A stretch of 64,000 nucleotides of DNA, from the NCBI GenBank assembly GCA_948474755.1, contig CAOLHI010000559.1:186001-250000 (forward strand), read 5' to 3'. A model generated the notes under the pieces. The model was not told where the DNA came from, did no database searches, and saw only the letters and a list, made by a program, of their open reading frames with translations. How positions within the stretch are numbered: the first letter of the stretch is position 1; the number at the start of each line of letters is the position of its first letter. Below, in pieces: positions 23,171-34,269 of this stretch. The DNA is from Ctenosaura bakeri (taxonomy: Eukaryota > Chordata > Lepidosauria > Squamata > Iguanidae). Both the position numbers and the translations under genes were made by a program.

Positions 23171-24361
23171 TGCTTTTACGAGCCCCACCTGTAGCCATCT
23201 GCCACTGTCTAACAGAATGCTTGACAGTTTCTTATGCCAAGCCCTTAAACACTTGAATCAAATGAAGAAAAAGCAGAAAATACAAAGTCCTTGTTCTCTG
23301 GCAGGGTATTATTTTCTTGTACTTGAAACTTATCCACATCTTAAGCCTGAAGCTTGCAAGTCTATACATTCATAATATTTTTTTCTTTTAAAAGAGATTT
23401 ATATTGGTCTTTGAAACTGGGGTCAAACTGTGGGGTTTCCCCCCTTTTGGTTACAAATAAAGGACTCAGATTGTCATTTCCTATTATACAGGACTCTTTG
23501 GGCCTAATTTCCTGGACCTTGATGCTTGAATTTCTTTCCTGACTTCTACTTATTACCTCCCTCTGTTTCTGGAGAAAGGAGGGAATTGGTTGGGATAATG
23601 AATGAATGATTGAAGATTCAAGGAGCCTATAGGAAGAGAGGAACCCATTGCTCTATTAATTAAGTCAAACACTCAAAACAGCCATAGATATGCTATCTTT
23701 CTCCACTGGAAATTCTGCCTATTCTGTTGCATGTCACCGTTTTATTCCTGGTTTGTATTCATATGTGTTAGACATGCCTTTTGTATGAGCATCCTGGTTT
23801 TCACATTTGCGTCATATGTCCCTTGCTTTACATGGTGAAGGAAGTTCATGCTACATTTAGGGTTAGGGTTAAATTTAAAATTAAATATATATTTCAGTTT
23901 GATATTACCTTAACTTTGGCTTGTATAGTCAAACAATAAAATGACGACTTCAAATAGTGAAGTTTGATTTTAACCATGCTTTACCTTTGTAATGTATTGC
24001 CCATCACAGAGAACGCATCTTTCATTCATTTGTTAGTAGCAGATACTTTCACATAAACTGCACAATTGTGTAAACTTTTCAAATAGACTCAGGGCCCAGT
24101 TTTCATGTTGTAGCTTCATCTACCTATCCTCCCATGATTGTTTATTGTGACTATTTGAATATTACTTTACTTTGTGAGTTTTTCCCCCCCAGAAACAGAT
24201 TCTACATACCATAACCTATAAGATATTTATTCCACTTTCATCTCTGCCCAGGAGTAAGTGGAACTGTAAGGCTTCAGGCTCAAACTTGGAAATGGAATGT
24301 TTCTTACAGAGATGATGAGGTATAAGAAGGAGAGATTCTAGTGGCTTTTCACTGGAGGACA
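23171..24361. other. Unassigned DNA
   Basis: Contains a two-unit TTAGGG match at about 23859-23872, too short to call an interstitial telomere. Nothing else recognised. Confidence 0.5.
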
Positions 24362-24796
24362 TGTTATCACGGTTATGATATGTCCAGTGAGAACACTAGA
24401 TATTCTTTTGATATCAAATAATTTGGCCTTTGCTTGACCTTTCTCTGCCACCCTACTCCACGTGTTTGCAGAGGTCCCCCGGACGAGCATGTAAGGGCGC
24501 GGCCGTTAATGGTTGTACATTCCAGAACCTCATTCAGGCAGGCAACTTAAGCCTCTCCATTGCTTTAGGGAAAAACCTCCCTGCAAACCGGCTTTGCTCG
24601 GCGCATATCCACACAAAGCCGCACGGCCAAGAGCCAAGCCATTCCTTTATGTTGGGCCATCAACATACTGGCCACGCTATTGTCATTAAGAGCTAAGCTA
24701 ATCATGCAAAACCTGACCTTTTCCAATTCCTTTGTCCAGCTCCAAAGTTCCTTTGTTCTCACCGAGCATAACATGACCTGTGGGTAAAATCCACCC

Positions 24797-24803
24797 TATA
24801 AAA
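24797..24803 (+). promoter_or_regulatory. LTR TATA box
   Basis: TATAAAA within 'CACCCTATAAAAGGTCCTC', correctly placed upstream of the LTR poly(A) signal. It would be the retroviral promoter; whether it is active cannot be told. Confidence 0.65.
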
Positions 24804-25033
24804 GGTCCTCACTTTTGGGATGTCTTCGGACTACTTTGGACTTCCATCTTGCCTTGCTGCCAGTTGTCTAGGGAAACTCCCCTCAGTGAGCCACACTGAG
24901 CTTTCTCTCCTGGAACCCCATCTTTCTCCCCAGGACTATGAGACCAGGTGTCGTATTACCTGCTCCCTTGAAACTCTCCATTCCATTTCTAAGTTAGTTA
25001 GTATCTGTCGCGTCTTTTGTGTTGCTTGTTTTC

Positions 25034-25039
25034 AATAAA
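25034..25039 (+). terminator. LTR poly(A) signal
   Basis: AATAAA followed by a TATTATTTGTTACTTT GT/T-rich stretch, marking the R region of the solo LTR. Confidence 0.65.
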
Positions 25040-25371
25040 ATATTATTTGTTACTTTAAAACCTTGTCTAGCTGCTCTCTGAGCAGACGCTGTATACATAG
25101 GGTTAAAGATCCTTGCTAAAGTTACCCTGCCTCTCGTTTAGCCAAGAGAGTGCTCAAGCTAAATTCCCCCAACTTGTGTTTTTATTTGGTAATTTGGGTG
25201 CCCCTCCCGGGACCCCCAACATACAGGGTAACAGACAGGTAGGATTGAAAACATCCCAGAGAATACTGGTAGTCCACAGTTCCATAAAAACTTATTCTCA
25301 ACTTCCTCCCTGTCTTAATTCCTCCATTCTGTAATACCAGTGCAGATGTACAGAAGACAGGGATATCAACA

Positions 25372-25550
25372 ACTTTTAGCCATAACAGAGATGGTACAAT
25401 TTGACTACCAGATGCTGGGCACAAACAAAAAGACAATTTGTTTTCATGCTCCACTTGTAGGCTTTCCAGAGCCATCTGGCTGGCCACTGATGCAAACAGA
25501 ATGCTGCACTAGATGAACCTTTGGTCTGACCCAGCAGGGCTCTTCTCATG
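25372..25550 (+). mobile_element. LINE 3' region of CR1/L3 type
   Basis: Contains 'CCAGAGCCATCTGGCTGGCC', 'ATGCTGCACTAGATGAACC' and 'GGTCTGACCCAGCAGGGCTC'. I recognise this as a widespread amniote repeat that ends CR1/L3-type LINEs or a SINE derived from them. No coding portion is attached. Confidence 0.5.
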
Positions 25551-27359
25551 TTCATAACCTGCAGCTGCCCCTGGAGCAGAGACAGACAAATGAATGGATT
25601 AGCCTAGACAGTATCTGCTCATTCATTGACAGAAACCCTATGCTCTGATTGCCTCTGTTCTTCCTGGACTCAATCAAGACTCATACTAACATGATCCCTC
25701 TTTTTTCTGCAGTTACAAACAGAGCTAAGCTTCCAGACAGGGTAGGATGAGCACAAGCCCTGGTTAGCCAAGTGTTAGGAGAAGTGGGATGAATGAAAGA
25801 TAATTCAGTTCCCTCTTTCTCAGCCATGTTTCCATTCCACATCCTCAACAGGGACTGCCACTGAAAGATTCATGCTGGGTCAATCCTACCCTGAACACTT
25901 TGCATCTGTCTGATAAATTATTTACTATTTTACAATGTGATTTCCCCCTTGGATCGAGTATGAGGTTGGTTTCCCAAAATGGCTTTAAAAACACACCACT
26001 GGACGACATTGTAGTTCTGATTAATCATTTTGCATGAAGACATATAGACTGCGTTAGGCTGCACCTGTCTACACTATAGACAGCAACACAGTGTATATTT
26101 GAGGGTGTCTATAAACCAAGGTTTAACCATGTAGTACAGGCACAGTGAAGCATTTACATTTTATTATACGATATTTCAGGCTAATGTTCCAACTCTTTTC
26201 TTAGCTTGGACTCCAGCTGCATTCTAAAATGTGTTTGCGAGCTTTGATGTGTGTTACAGTAAAGTAAAGCCATAATGATGCTGTCTTAAAAATTTTGCCG
26301 TAACATAACTTTCAGCTGGAGGGAAAGAGACTTTTTTCCCCCCTGTTCTGTGTCATGCTAAGCATACCCAGTATTGTGCTTTCATCCATTTGATTCAGAA
26401 TAATTTATCAGTCCTGTTTCATCAGCAGGAACACTGCAATAATCACTAAGGGTGTTCAAATCAATGCCTCATTTCTTGGAAAGAATAGAATGTACTAGGA
26501 AAAGCAAAAGGGAAACTGCTCACTGGTCTTAGAGAGAGAAGGCGCAACATTGTGGAGTAGATGCTCAATGTCACAAGCTGATGTTCTCTTGTACAACAAG
26601 ACTTTCTTTTTCTCTTCTGGTCCAAAGCCCACTTGTGCTCCTCCTTTATTTAAGAAGGCCCCCCAAACATCTTGAACAGATATGAAGGAGTGCAAGGGCC
26701 TCAGTGAGGTAGGAAAATACATACAACTTGCAGAGAAGTACAGAATGGTGATGCGTACAGTGCTAACTAACTACATATTTATCAAAAATGAAAGAATTCC
26801 AATACTTGGCATTCTCCAATTTGTACTCCAATTTAGAGTACAATTCCAGGCATGCTTGAAGAAAGAAAATATAGCTACATTCAATGGGGCTTACTCTCTG
26901 GGAAATGGATTCTTGCCTTGACACTCATTCAGAATCACAAATGATGCTACACCCACCTCTTGCTTTTTGTTGCTCCCCCCAACAATACTCTCCTGGCTTC
27001 ACAAAAACAATGCTCTTTTAAAGGTGGTACATTTGGCTCATTTGTGAGCATTTTGCTTGTGATGTGGATTGTGATATAATATGTGGAAGTGTTCAACTGT
27101 CTTCCACTTCTCCTTGTTTTGCCTCCAGACATGTTTCTAAATTTGCTGTAATCCTCATATGGTGTCTTTTCTTTCCAATGTCAATTTACAGGGTTTTATT
27201 TTGAAATTGTTCTAGAACTATTGCAACACCCTTTTTATGGTTAAAAATGTCTCTAAAATTTTAACACTGCTGCTATGGTGGTATAATTTTGCTTTCATTG
27301 ATGTAAAATCCCCTCCACTTCTTCTCTTTCTTCATCTCCTTCTGAGTATCTTAGAAATA
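25551..27359. other. Unassigned DNA
   Basis: A stretch near 26880-26905 (TTCAATGGGGCTTACTCTC) recalls a common squamate repeat tail but is too short to classify. No gene seen. Confidence 0.45.
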
Positions 27360-27860
27360 CTGTATATTCCCATGTATAGGACTACTTTTGAACCCCAAAA
27401 AACTTTTCAAAAGTTGGGAGGCCGTCTTATACGCCGGCCCAAACGCCGGCCCCCGCCGCTGAGGCAACTCTCCTCCGCCACCGCTGCCATCGCCTGCCCA
27501 AAACAACTCCCCCGCCCTCCCCCGCCGCCCTACACCACCCCAGTCTTGTCCTCCTTTTAAGCTATAGAGTGAATTAGGAAAAGTTTAATCCACTTGCACT
27601 GTTTTATGTTTACATGTTTGATGACAAACAGCCTTATGTTTATAAGTGACAGTTTTCCTGCTAAGTACCTGCATGTCATAAGTCTTTGAATTAAAATTAC
27701 CATATTGAAATCAAATCTGATGTTTTTTTAATTTTTATTTGGTGTGCGTTGGAAGAGGGGTGGTCTTATACGGCGAGTATATCCTAAACTCTATATTTTT
27801 ACTGGAAAAGTTGGGGGTCGTCTTATACGCCCAGTCGCCCTATACATGGGAATATACGGG
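27360..27860. mobile_element. Tc1/mariner-type TIR element, 501 bp
   Basis: The termini are near-perfect inverted repeats: GTATATTCCCATGTATAGG at 27362-27380 and its complement CCTATACATGGGAATATAC at the right end. The element is flanked by TA on both sides (27358-27359 and 27861-27862), the duplication typical of Tc1/mariner elements. The subterminal motif CGTCTTATACGCC occurs near both ends (27423 and 27819) and a variant at 27763. The left half holds a CCG-rich block (about 27435-27545). No transposase is encoded, so it is a non-autonomous copy. Confidence 0.8.
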
Positions 27861-27950
27861 TACTTCATTTCACTCGATGTTAGTGTGTATGGGGTATGTA
27901 TGATCTGGATTGGAGGAAAATATAGTGATACCCCTAAATTTATAGCAGGA

Positions 27951-28365
27951 ATGTAATTCGTCTTGATTTCATTCTCAAAGGAGGCAAAAGATAGTTTTAG
28001 CAATTTTCTGCTTGCTACAAGAAAGTCTTAAAAAAACTGTGCAATTTTCAGACTAGTTTTGGACTTCTGTGCAAACTGTCAAAATTGCTTTTTGCACAAT
28101 AAACATTTTCTATGCAGAAATACTTTGTGTGCAGAAAATGTTGTTTCATACACCAGAAATGATGGGGACTTATGCTATATAAAATTTATACAGGGTGTGT
28201 TGGGCATATGCGGGTGTGCATGCATGAAAAAGACAACATTTTCTGTCCAGTTAGGAGCATTCTGCACAGAAAATAATATTTTTCTGCAAAACATTGGTGT
28301 TTGTTGTAAAGAAAATGTGTGGGTTTTGTGCAGAAAATGTCCTTAACTGTAAAGATTATCATCAG
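27951..28365 (+). repeat. Core-array repeat, copy 2
   Basis: The 5' end (GTAATTCGTCTTGATTTCAT, then TAGCAATTTTCTGCTTGC) matches copy 1. The middle contains repeated TTTTCTGYRCAGAAA-like cores (for example 28107, 28130, 28259, 28330). The end 'AACTGTAAAGATTATCATCAG' matches the 3' end of copy 1. It starts 90 bp after the mariner-type element. Confidence 0.6.
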
Positions 28366-28966
28366 CTTAGTCTTCCTGAACACAGGATCCACATTGTGTT
28401 TCCTGAAACACATGTTTGCCCAGTCTTTGAATGTCACTGAACATTCTTTCATCCCTATTACGAGTGCAATAGTGCTAAAATTCTAGAGAGATTTTAAAAC
28501 AAACAAACAAAATAACTCCCTCTGTAAGACAGGAACCACTTTTACGGGGGACAGATTGGACAAGGGGGAATTGAGATAGTCTGTGGGCCGCATAAGCATG
28601 ATAAGGCAACAGATACAAGTTATGTCATAAGACACTGCCCCTAAACAAAATGAACTGCAAAGATAGGTACATGTGTGGATTCAGAATTCAAAAGGCACCA
28701 AATGTACAGGGGACAGTATAAAGTTCTCCATTCAGTTAAGAAGTTGCCATAGCTGGTGGGAATTACCAGGAAATACAGCAGAAAAAAAATGGCTCTTGAA
28801 ACTAAAAGTGGTAAATACACCAACGAATGGGATATAGTAAGTATGTCATGTCCCAACACATTTGGGACATGACATACACAGCCAAGATGATCCCTCCGTT
28901 ACTACACAGGAAAGCCAGAGAAGGTATGCTTTTATTTGTGAATAGCATCCAGCATGGAGATATGCA
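28366..28966. other. Unassigned DNA
   Basis: No element recognised. 28838-28873 contains an imperfect palindrome around TGTCATGTCCCAACACATT and TGGGACATGACATA. Confidence 0.45.
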
Positions 28967-29204
28967 CAGTAGGCCCTCAGATTCCCCTAGGGTGGTTCCA
29001 GGACCCCCCTTGGATACCAAAATTTGTGGATGCTCAAGTCCCATTATGTACCATAGTGTAGTAAAAAAAAGTCTCTTAAATAAAACAGCAAAATCAAAGT
29101 TTGCTTTTTGCAATTTAATTTTTTGGAATGTTTTCAAACTGTAGTTGGTTGAACCCATGGATACAGAACCCATGGATATGGAGGGCCACCTGTATGCCTA
29201 AAGC
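28967..29204. mobile_element. pogo/Tigger-type (MER2-like) MITE
   Basis: The left end CAGTAGGCCCTCAGATTCCC and the right end ATATGGAGGGCCACCTGTA are inverted repeats. Internal motifs 'TTCCAGGACCCCCCTTGGAT', 'GGATGCTCAAGTCCC' and 'GGTTGAACCCATGGATAC' are characteristic of MER2/Tigger-like non-autonomous elements. The right side keeps the TA target dinucleotide; the left side has changed. Non-coding. Confidence 0.75.
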
Positions 29205-29967
29205 CCCTGCACTTAGTGTGTTAAACTGTGACAAGTTAATATGATGTGCATAAACCTGAAGGATGTATGGCTAATATGGATTACAGAATTCATGTCTTGT
29301 TTTGGAGCAAATTTCAGCAAAAAACAGAAACAAAAACAAACAAAACAAAACAAAAAACCCAAATGCATCCTTATGTATTCCTTTTTGCCCAAGGAATTTT
29401 GAAACTGCTGAATTTTGCAGCGTCTCTGTTATTTACTTTCTTTTAAAAATGCAGTTAGCACAGAGGCAAAAATCAAGAGAAGACATATTTCAACAGGAAT
29501 AATTTTGATTTGTCATTGATTGACCATTCTGCTTATATTTAGCAGAAATCTATTCTGTTTTCCTCACATGTGATAATTTATAGCATTCCTATTCATTGCT
29601 AATTTGACCCTTTATTTTCTTCTCCTAATTGATTTAAATAATAAACAGACAGTTCCTATAGCCTTCAGTTTCTGCATCAGTTTCTTCATAGCATGTCTAC
29701 TACAGGGTGTTTAGATAAGGAATTGGAGATGTCACTGGTAAAACTGTAGGTCCAAGTAGAGGTGATGTATAAAATTTATTTCTAAATCTTGGAAAAATTC
29801 AAATTGTACTTTTCATATCAAAGCCAGGTAAATCACTTGTTGCTGTATGCTGTGTGTGTATAGAAGAGGCATTTTTCACCTTCTGTTAAGAAAGCTATAT
29901 GTCTGCAAGGCAGATTGATGTGAGATACTTCATTTTTAAAAAACAATTTATTCAAATTCTATTCATC
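29205..29967. other. Unassigned DNA
   Basis: An (AAAC/CAAAA)n stretch at about 29322-29356. Nothing else recognised. Confidence 0.5.
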
Positions 29968-30200
29968 AGAATCATAGAACCATAGAGGTGGGCTGGACAA
30001 AATCTACCACAGACCCCAGCCAATATTTGTCAGATCGCTGTGCATCCTCTATTTATAGGCCTTCATTGAAGGAGAGCTCACCATTTTCTGAGCCAGCCCC
30101 CTCCACTGTTTAACTGTTCTGAGGCTTAAAGTCCCTATTAATGTTGATTCTGTTTTAAACTTTCAATCTGTTTTAACTTGTAACACTGTGTTTTTTTAGC
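29968..30200 (-). mobile_element. CR1 LINE 3' UTR segment (with L2-like sequence at the right)
   Basis: On the plus strand it reads as the complement of a CR1 3' end: AATCATAGAACCATAGAGG, then 'CCTTCATTGAAGGAGAGC' and 'CCACTGTTTAACTGTTCTGA'. From about 30130 the sequence (TTCTGTTTTAAAC..TTTTTTTAGCCTG) looks more like an L2-type 3' UTR, so two LINEs may meet here. The ORF portion of CR1 resumes at about 30512. Confidence 0.65.
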
Positions 30201-30210
30201 CTGTTTATTT

Positions 30211-30260
30211 TAAGAGCCATTGTTGCATAGTGGTTGGAGTGTTGGACTAGGTCTCTGAGA
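30211..30260 (+). mobile_element. SINE head (tRNA-like part), truncated
   Basis: 'AGAGCCATTGTTGCATAGTG' followed by 'GTTGGAGTGTTGGACTAGG' is the 5' tRNA-like part of the SINE family found complete at 16454, 39050 and 53125. It is cut off where the MITE at 30266 begins; the SINE body is missing. Confidence 0.65.
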
Positions 30261-30265
30261 GAACA

Positions 30266-30508
30266 GAGCCCTTTCTGCAGGAGCCTCTCATCCTGGCATG
30301 GGCACAGAAGAAGAGTGGGACTGCGATGATGCTTCTGCATGACATCATCATGGTCCCGTCCTTCTCCTGTCATCAGGTGGTACAACTGCAGATTAAACCA
30401 TTGATGAGATTTCTTCATTAATGATCCACAATCTTGTGACCATCTTGCACTTACTTGGCCTGCAGAAGTGCTGGAAGCACGATGGAGAGGCTTCCTGCCC
30501 CAGCAGGA
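30266..30508. mobile_element. TIR element, family B (related to 55225-55635), incomplete
   Basis: It begins GAGCCCTTTCTGCAGGAG and shares several blocks with the 411-bp element at 55225: 'GATGCTTSTGCATGA', 'ATTAAAYCATTGATGRRTTT', 'TTGTG.AACTGTCCC'-like text and 'GCGTGATGGAG.GCTTCCTG'-like text. The right terminus is lost and CR1 sequence resumes directly. Confidence 0.65.
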
Positions 30509-30511
30509 ATC

Positions 30512-31515
30512 CAGATTTTACCCTTTGGAGCAACAGAAAACAAGTTTGCTCTATTTTCTATGTGATAGCCCCTTGAATATTTGAAGATGGCTATCATATC
30601 ACTTGTCAAGCTTCTCCTCTCCGGGCTAAACATATACAACAACCTCAACTGTTCTTCATAGAGATTGATTTCCAGAAAGCTTATCATCTTTGTTTGTTTT
30701 TTCTGTACACATTCCAACTTGACAATATTGTCACAATGTTATAGGTGAGATCTGACCAAAGGCACTACATCACATTGTTGATTCATGTTTAACTTGTGGT
30801 CTACTACCTTTCCTTTTTTTCCTCCCATATGACTGCCAAGCATCTGATTTTTCCTGGCTAAATGTAGAGCTTTACACTGATCTCTGCTGACATTCATTTT
30901 TTGAGTGCTATGGCCCAGTTTTCCAATCTGTTAAGGTCATCTTGAATCCTGATTTGAGGTATTAACCATGCCAGCGTAGTGTCATCTGCAATCATGATGA
31001 ACATCCAGTCTAGTCCTTCATACAAGTAATCTGCAAAGACACTGAACAATATTAGGCCTACGGCAGCACCCTATCATGCTCCACTTTTCCTCTGTCTGGA
31101 ATCCAAAAATTTCAGTGGTTACAGTCTGTGAATCAGCCACAAATCCACATAACAGTAGCCTCGTCAATTCAAATTTACAATGTTCACATGAATATAATAA
31201 GGGACTTTGTCAAAAGCCTCACTGAGATCAAGCTACACTATGTTCACAGTAAAACCTCATTTACTAAGACTGTTACTATACCCAGGAAACAGCAAGAGAG
31301 AAAGAGAGTGGATTAGTCCAGCATGAGGTCTTTGTGCAGGCTGTTTTCTGTCTGTGCTCATAGACCAACTGTTTAATAATTGTTCCAGAGCATTTTTCTG
31401 GTATTGTTGTCAAGACTACTTGTATGTAGTTGCCTAGATCCTCCCCCTCCCATCACCTTTTTGGAGATAGGTCCTCCAGATGAAGACATGACCAGGCTTG
31501 CCTTCACTTGTGGCA
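30512..31515 (-). mobile_element. CR1 LINE, decayed reverse-transcriptase region
   Basis: The minus strand keeps the CR1 C-terminal signature (YEEQLRLLYMFSPERRSLTSD, then IAIFKYSRGYH) at 30717-30451. Further along, antisense matches to the reverse-transcriptase domain extend to about 31515, with the text complementary to the thumb and palm segments (for example 'GTCATCTGCAATCATGATG' opposite the FADDT motif region). Stops and frameshifts are frequent. With 29968-30200 this was one CR1 insertion. Confidence 0.75.
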
Positions 31516-31732
31516 GAAGTGTCCCACACAGTGCCAGGATGTTTACAGATCTTGTTTGTTTTCAAGGCTAAATAAAGTTATGACCCTAATTAATTCAATG
31601 ACATATGTCTCATTATTCTGGGTACAAGCCCCAAAACTAGCTTGATGCACACCATTGTGGAAAAGAGTTTCTTAGACAGGAGAGAGTTGTTAGGTCTTTG
31701 TAAGTACTTGCTTGTTCATTTTCTGTCCAACA

Positions 31733-32220
31733 TTTTATTTATGCTGCCTCCTTTTTCCCAGATGGGGACCCAAGACAGCTAATGAAACAGGGGCAATTGT
31801 ATTAAAAAGATACACAATTAAAAATGTACAAAAAATTGAGATTCAGTACTTCTTTGGTCAGTTCTAAAAAAACAAAATTAAAACCATTTAAAATATTACT
31901 TTGAAACAAAGTGTGAAAGCATTATAGTACCATAAAAAGCGTATTTCTTGTAAAAACAATCCATTCCCAAAAGCTTGGAGGAATGAAAAGGTCTTCATCT
32001 GCCACTGAAGGGACAGCATAGATTGAGCCATCCCAATCTCCTTTGGAAAGGAGTTACAGAGTTTGAGAGCCGCTATTTTGAGGGCCCTCTCCTGAGTCCC
32101 AAGCCAGTGTAAAGGCAATGGGAATGAGAGAAGTATCACCACTGAAGGTCTTAGAGCCTGAGCAGGCATGTCTGGGAAGATACAGTTCTTCAAATGGGCT
32201 GGATCCAAGTTGATCATTTA
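31733..32220 (-). mobile_element. L2-type LINE, C-terminal reverse-transcriptase end and 3' tail
   Basis: The minus-strand frame 32217-31888 (109 residues) ends in ERALKIAALKLCNSFPKEI and MKTFSFLQAF. These match the conserved 'AFSVAAPRLWNSLP' and 'LKTFLF' end of L2-type reverse-transcriptase proteins. About 100 bp further on, AGCTGTCTTGGGTCCCC followed by an AAAGGAGGCAGCATAAATAAAAT end (31785-31733) is the L2 3' terminus. The copy is 5'-truncated and diverged. Confidence 0.65.
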
Positions 32221-33755
32221 ATTTTATCTTTCTTATGAGTGTCTTACCTTTCTTACAAAGAGCTTAGGAAGATGTATGTAGGACAAACGTTATGGGTCTG
32301 AAATGTTTTTAGGCATATTGAGAGGCTGAATGAGATTTTCTAACTAGCACTCCAGTGCTCCATGTCTCAAACAACAGTGTTAAAACCTGATTTCCCTGAG
32401 AAATCTAGATTTAATTAAACTTAGACAAATAGTACCAACTTTTGGAATGGATTCTGAGATGTTCAGTAATTTTTTAAAAAAATATTTGGTAAAGAGGTCC
32501 TTATTCTACATCCTTTTTCCCTAAATAAGAAACAAACAATCTATACCCAGGTAGACAAAATTGGATTGGAAAAAAGCAAGATTCCATGCATTCAGCTAAG
32601 TAACATTGGCACAAATCCTGTGAGTGCATTGTATGAGGGTAGCACAAGCTGATCTGCATGGGAAGAAAGAAAACGTTTATAAATAGTCCATAGCATGCAC
32701 CTCAATTGTTGTAAGATATAAAATAGTGAACACTGTTGCCATTCTCTTATATCTGTGGAGTGGTAACCATGACAACACTGCTAGCACCCCCCCCCATTTT
32801 ATAAAGCAAATAGGAGTGTTTGTACAAGAATATACAGAATATATGCATGTAATGCAGATAACATTCATGCCTTTTTAAAATTACATTTTTGTGGCCTAGT
32901 TTTTCCTCATATTTTATGCAAACTTTCCCTCTCCATTCTTCAAGCCTATTTTATTCCTGCCATTTGATGTTTTGTTGGAATTAAGGTCAGATATTTGTTA
33001 TTTGTTCTGGAATATTTATGCACACATGAGTATTTTTCCCCCGTTTAATTCTTTGCTCCTTGCTTTTTTCATTACTTGCACCTATATATTTTCTTCAGTC
33101 GTTAATAGTTTCCATTTAAAACCAGCTCTAAAAGCTTATTGATTTATTGCATTTGGTTGTGTGAGTTCTCTTGTCAGCCCTGTGGAGAATTTCAGAACAG
33201 AAGCTTCCCGATGAGCTAGAATCCAAAACAATTTTGCCGGAAGCTTGAGGTGTCTCTCCATTTCTTCACAGCAGAAGTGGAGGCTGGAAGGCTAGAAAGT
33301 TAACACTTCCTAGCTGCAGGATTCACAAACTCTTCAGAACCTGGGAGAATATTTACAAGAGCAGTGGGTAGGTTACCTTCCCTTTCTAGAAGTACTGGGG
33401 TTAATTATAATGAATAACTGCATGAGAGAGGCTGAGACAACTAACATTGCCCCACAGGACATTACTGCCCCTGGGAAATTTTTTTCCCCATTTCTACCGG
33501 AAAACTTGGGGAAGTAAATATTCAGGATCAGCATGTCACTACCAGTTATTTTACTATATTAATCAACCTTGCTTATTGTGAGTTTGTGAGTCATGTAAGG
33601 GTTGTTGTTATTGTTGTTGCAAAACACTTCCCAGTTGACTTCATCAGCTGGAATTACAACACTGACATTTTTGGTGTATTAAGGGAACTTGTTTAATCAC
33701 ACTTTTAAATTGGAAGTAACATGGCAGTGTTCTGTGAAGCATATTTGTCTGTGGG

Positions 33756-33758
<3 letters not shown>
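32221..33758. other. Unassigned DNA
   Basis: A C9 tract near 32786. No gene or element recognised. Confidence 0.5.

Positions 33759-33799
<41 letters not shown>
33759..33799. repeat. (AG)n microsatellite, about 20 units
   Basis: An uninterrupted AG array of 41 bp, the longest pure microsatellite in the window, just before the pogo-like element at 33814. Confidence 0.95.
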
Positions 33800-33802
<3 letters not shown>

Positions 33803-33813
33803 TTCTAGTACAG

Positions 33814-34017
33814 TGGGCCCTCAGTATCCACTGGGGTTTGGTTCCAGGCCCCCCTCCTATGGATACCAAAGTCTCATTATGTACAATAGTGTAGTAAAAT
33901 GGTATCCCTCATATGTAATGTAAAGCTGAACCAAAGTTTGCATTTTTTCTATTTTTCAAGACGTGATTGGTTGAATACATGGATATACAGATTCTACAAA
34001 TGTGGAGGGCCAACTGT
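33814..34017. mobile_element. pogo/Tigger-type (MER2-like) MITE, 2nd copy
   Basis: The left end CAGTGGGCCCTCAGTATCCA and the right end ATGTGGAGGGCCAACTG are inverted repeats, flanked by TA on both sides (33812-33813 and 34018-34019). It shares 'GGTTCCAGGCCCCCCTCC', 'ATTATGTACAATAGTGTAGT' and 'GATTGGTTGAATACATGGAT' with the 28967 copy. Non-coding. Confidence 0.8.
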
Positions 34018-34167
34018 ATTCAGATTTCTCTTTTGGAATATCATAAATTATGATACTGTACAGAAGGGATTTCTGCATATTAGTCAGTGATCCCAAGAAA
34101 TGTGCCACTAGTTCCATGTGCCCAATGAAATTCTGAACTTTTTTTTTTTTAAAAAGCAGTACCCTAT

Positions 34168-34269
34168 GGCCATTTCCAGCCGGCTCCTCCTTAAACTGCA
34201 AAGCCCAGGATTCCATAAGATGTTGAAAGTGGAATGATAGCGCTATAACATTCTAGTGTGGAAATGGTC
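34168..34269. mobile_element. Short MITE, family A derivative, 102 bp
   Basis: The ends are GGCCATTTCCAGC and GTGTGGAAATGGTC, between identical TAT triplets (34165-34167 and 34270-34272). It has the same internal join as the 15331 copy, so both belong to one amplified short subfamily. Confidence 0.8.

Larger units (their letters stand above)
24362..25233 (+). mobile_element. Solo LTR of an endogenous retrovirus-like element, copy 1
   Basis: The 872-bp segment begins TGTTA and ends TAACA, and lies between identical 4-bp direct repeats GACA (24358-24361 and 25234-25237). Inside are a TATA box (TATAAAA, 24797-24803) and a poly(A) signal AATAAA (25034-25039), about 235 bp apart, giving the U3-R-U5 order on the plus strand. 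No primer-binding site, gag, pol or env follows, so it is a solo LTR left by recombination. A 4-bp duplication is usual for gammaretrovirus-like elements. The copy at 50825-51747 shares its 5' end, TATA region and U5. Its CpG content is higher than the flanks. Confidence 0.8.

Noticed and set aside
23857..23872. TTAGGG telomere-like repeat
   Set aside because: Only two full units; too short to be an interstitial telomere.
27237..27560. 107-residue Pro/Arg-rich frame
   Set aside because: It spans the left boundary of the Tc1/mariner-type element and its CCG-rich block; no domain.
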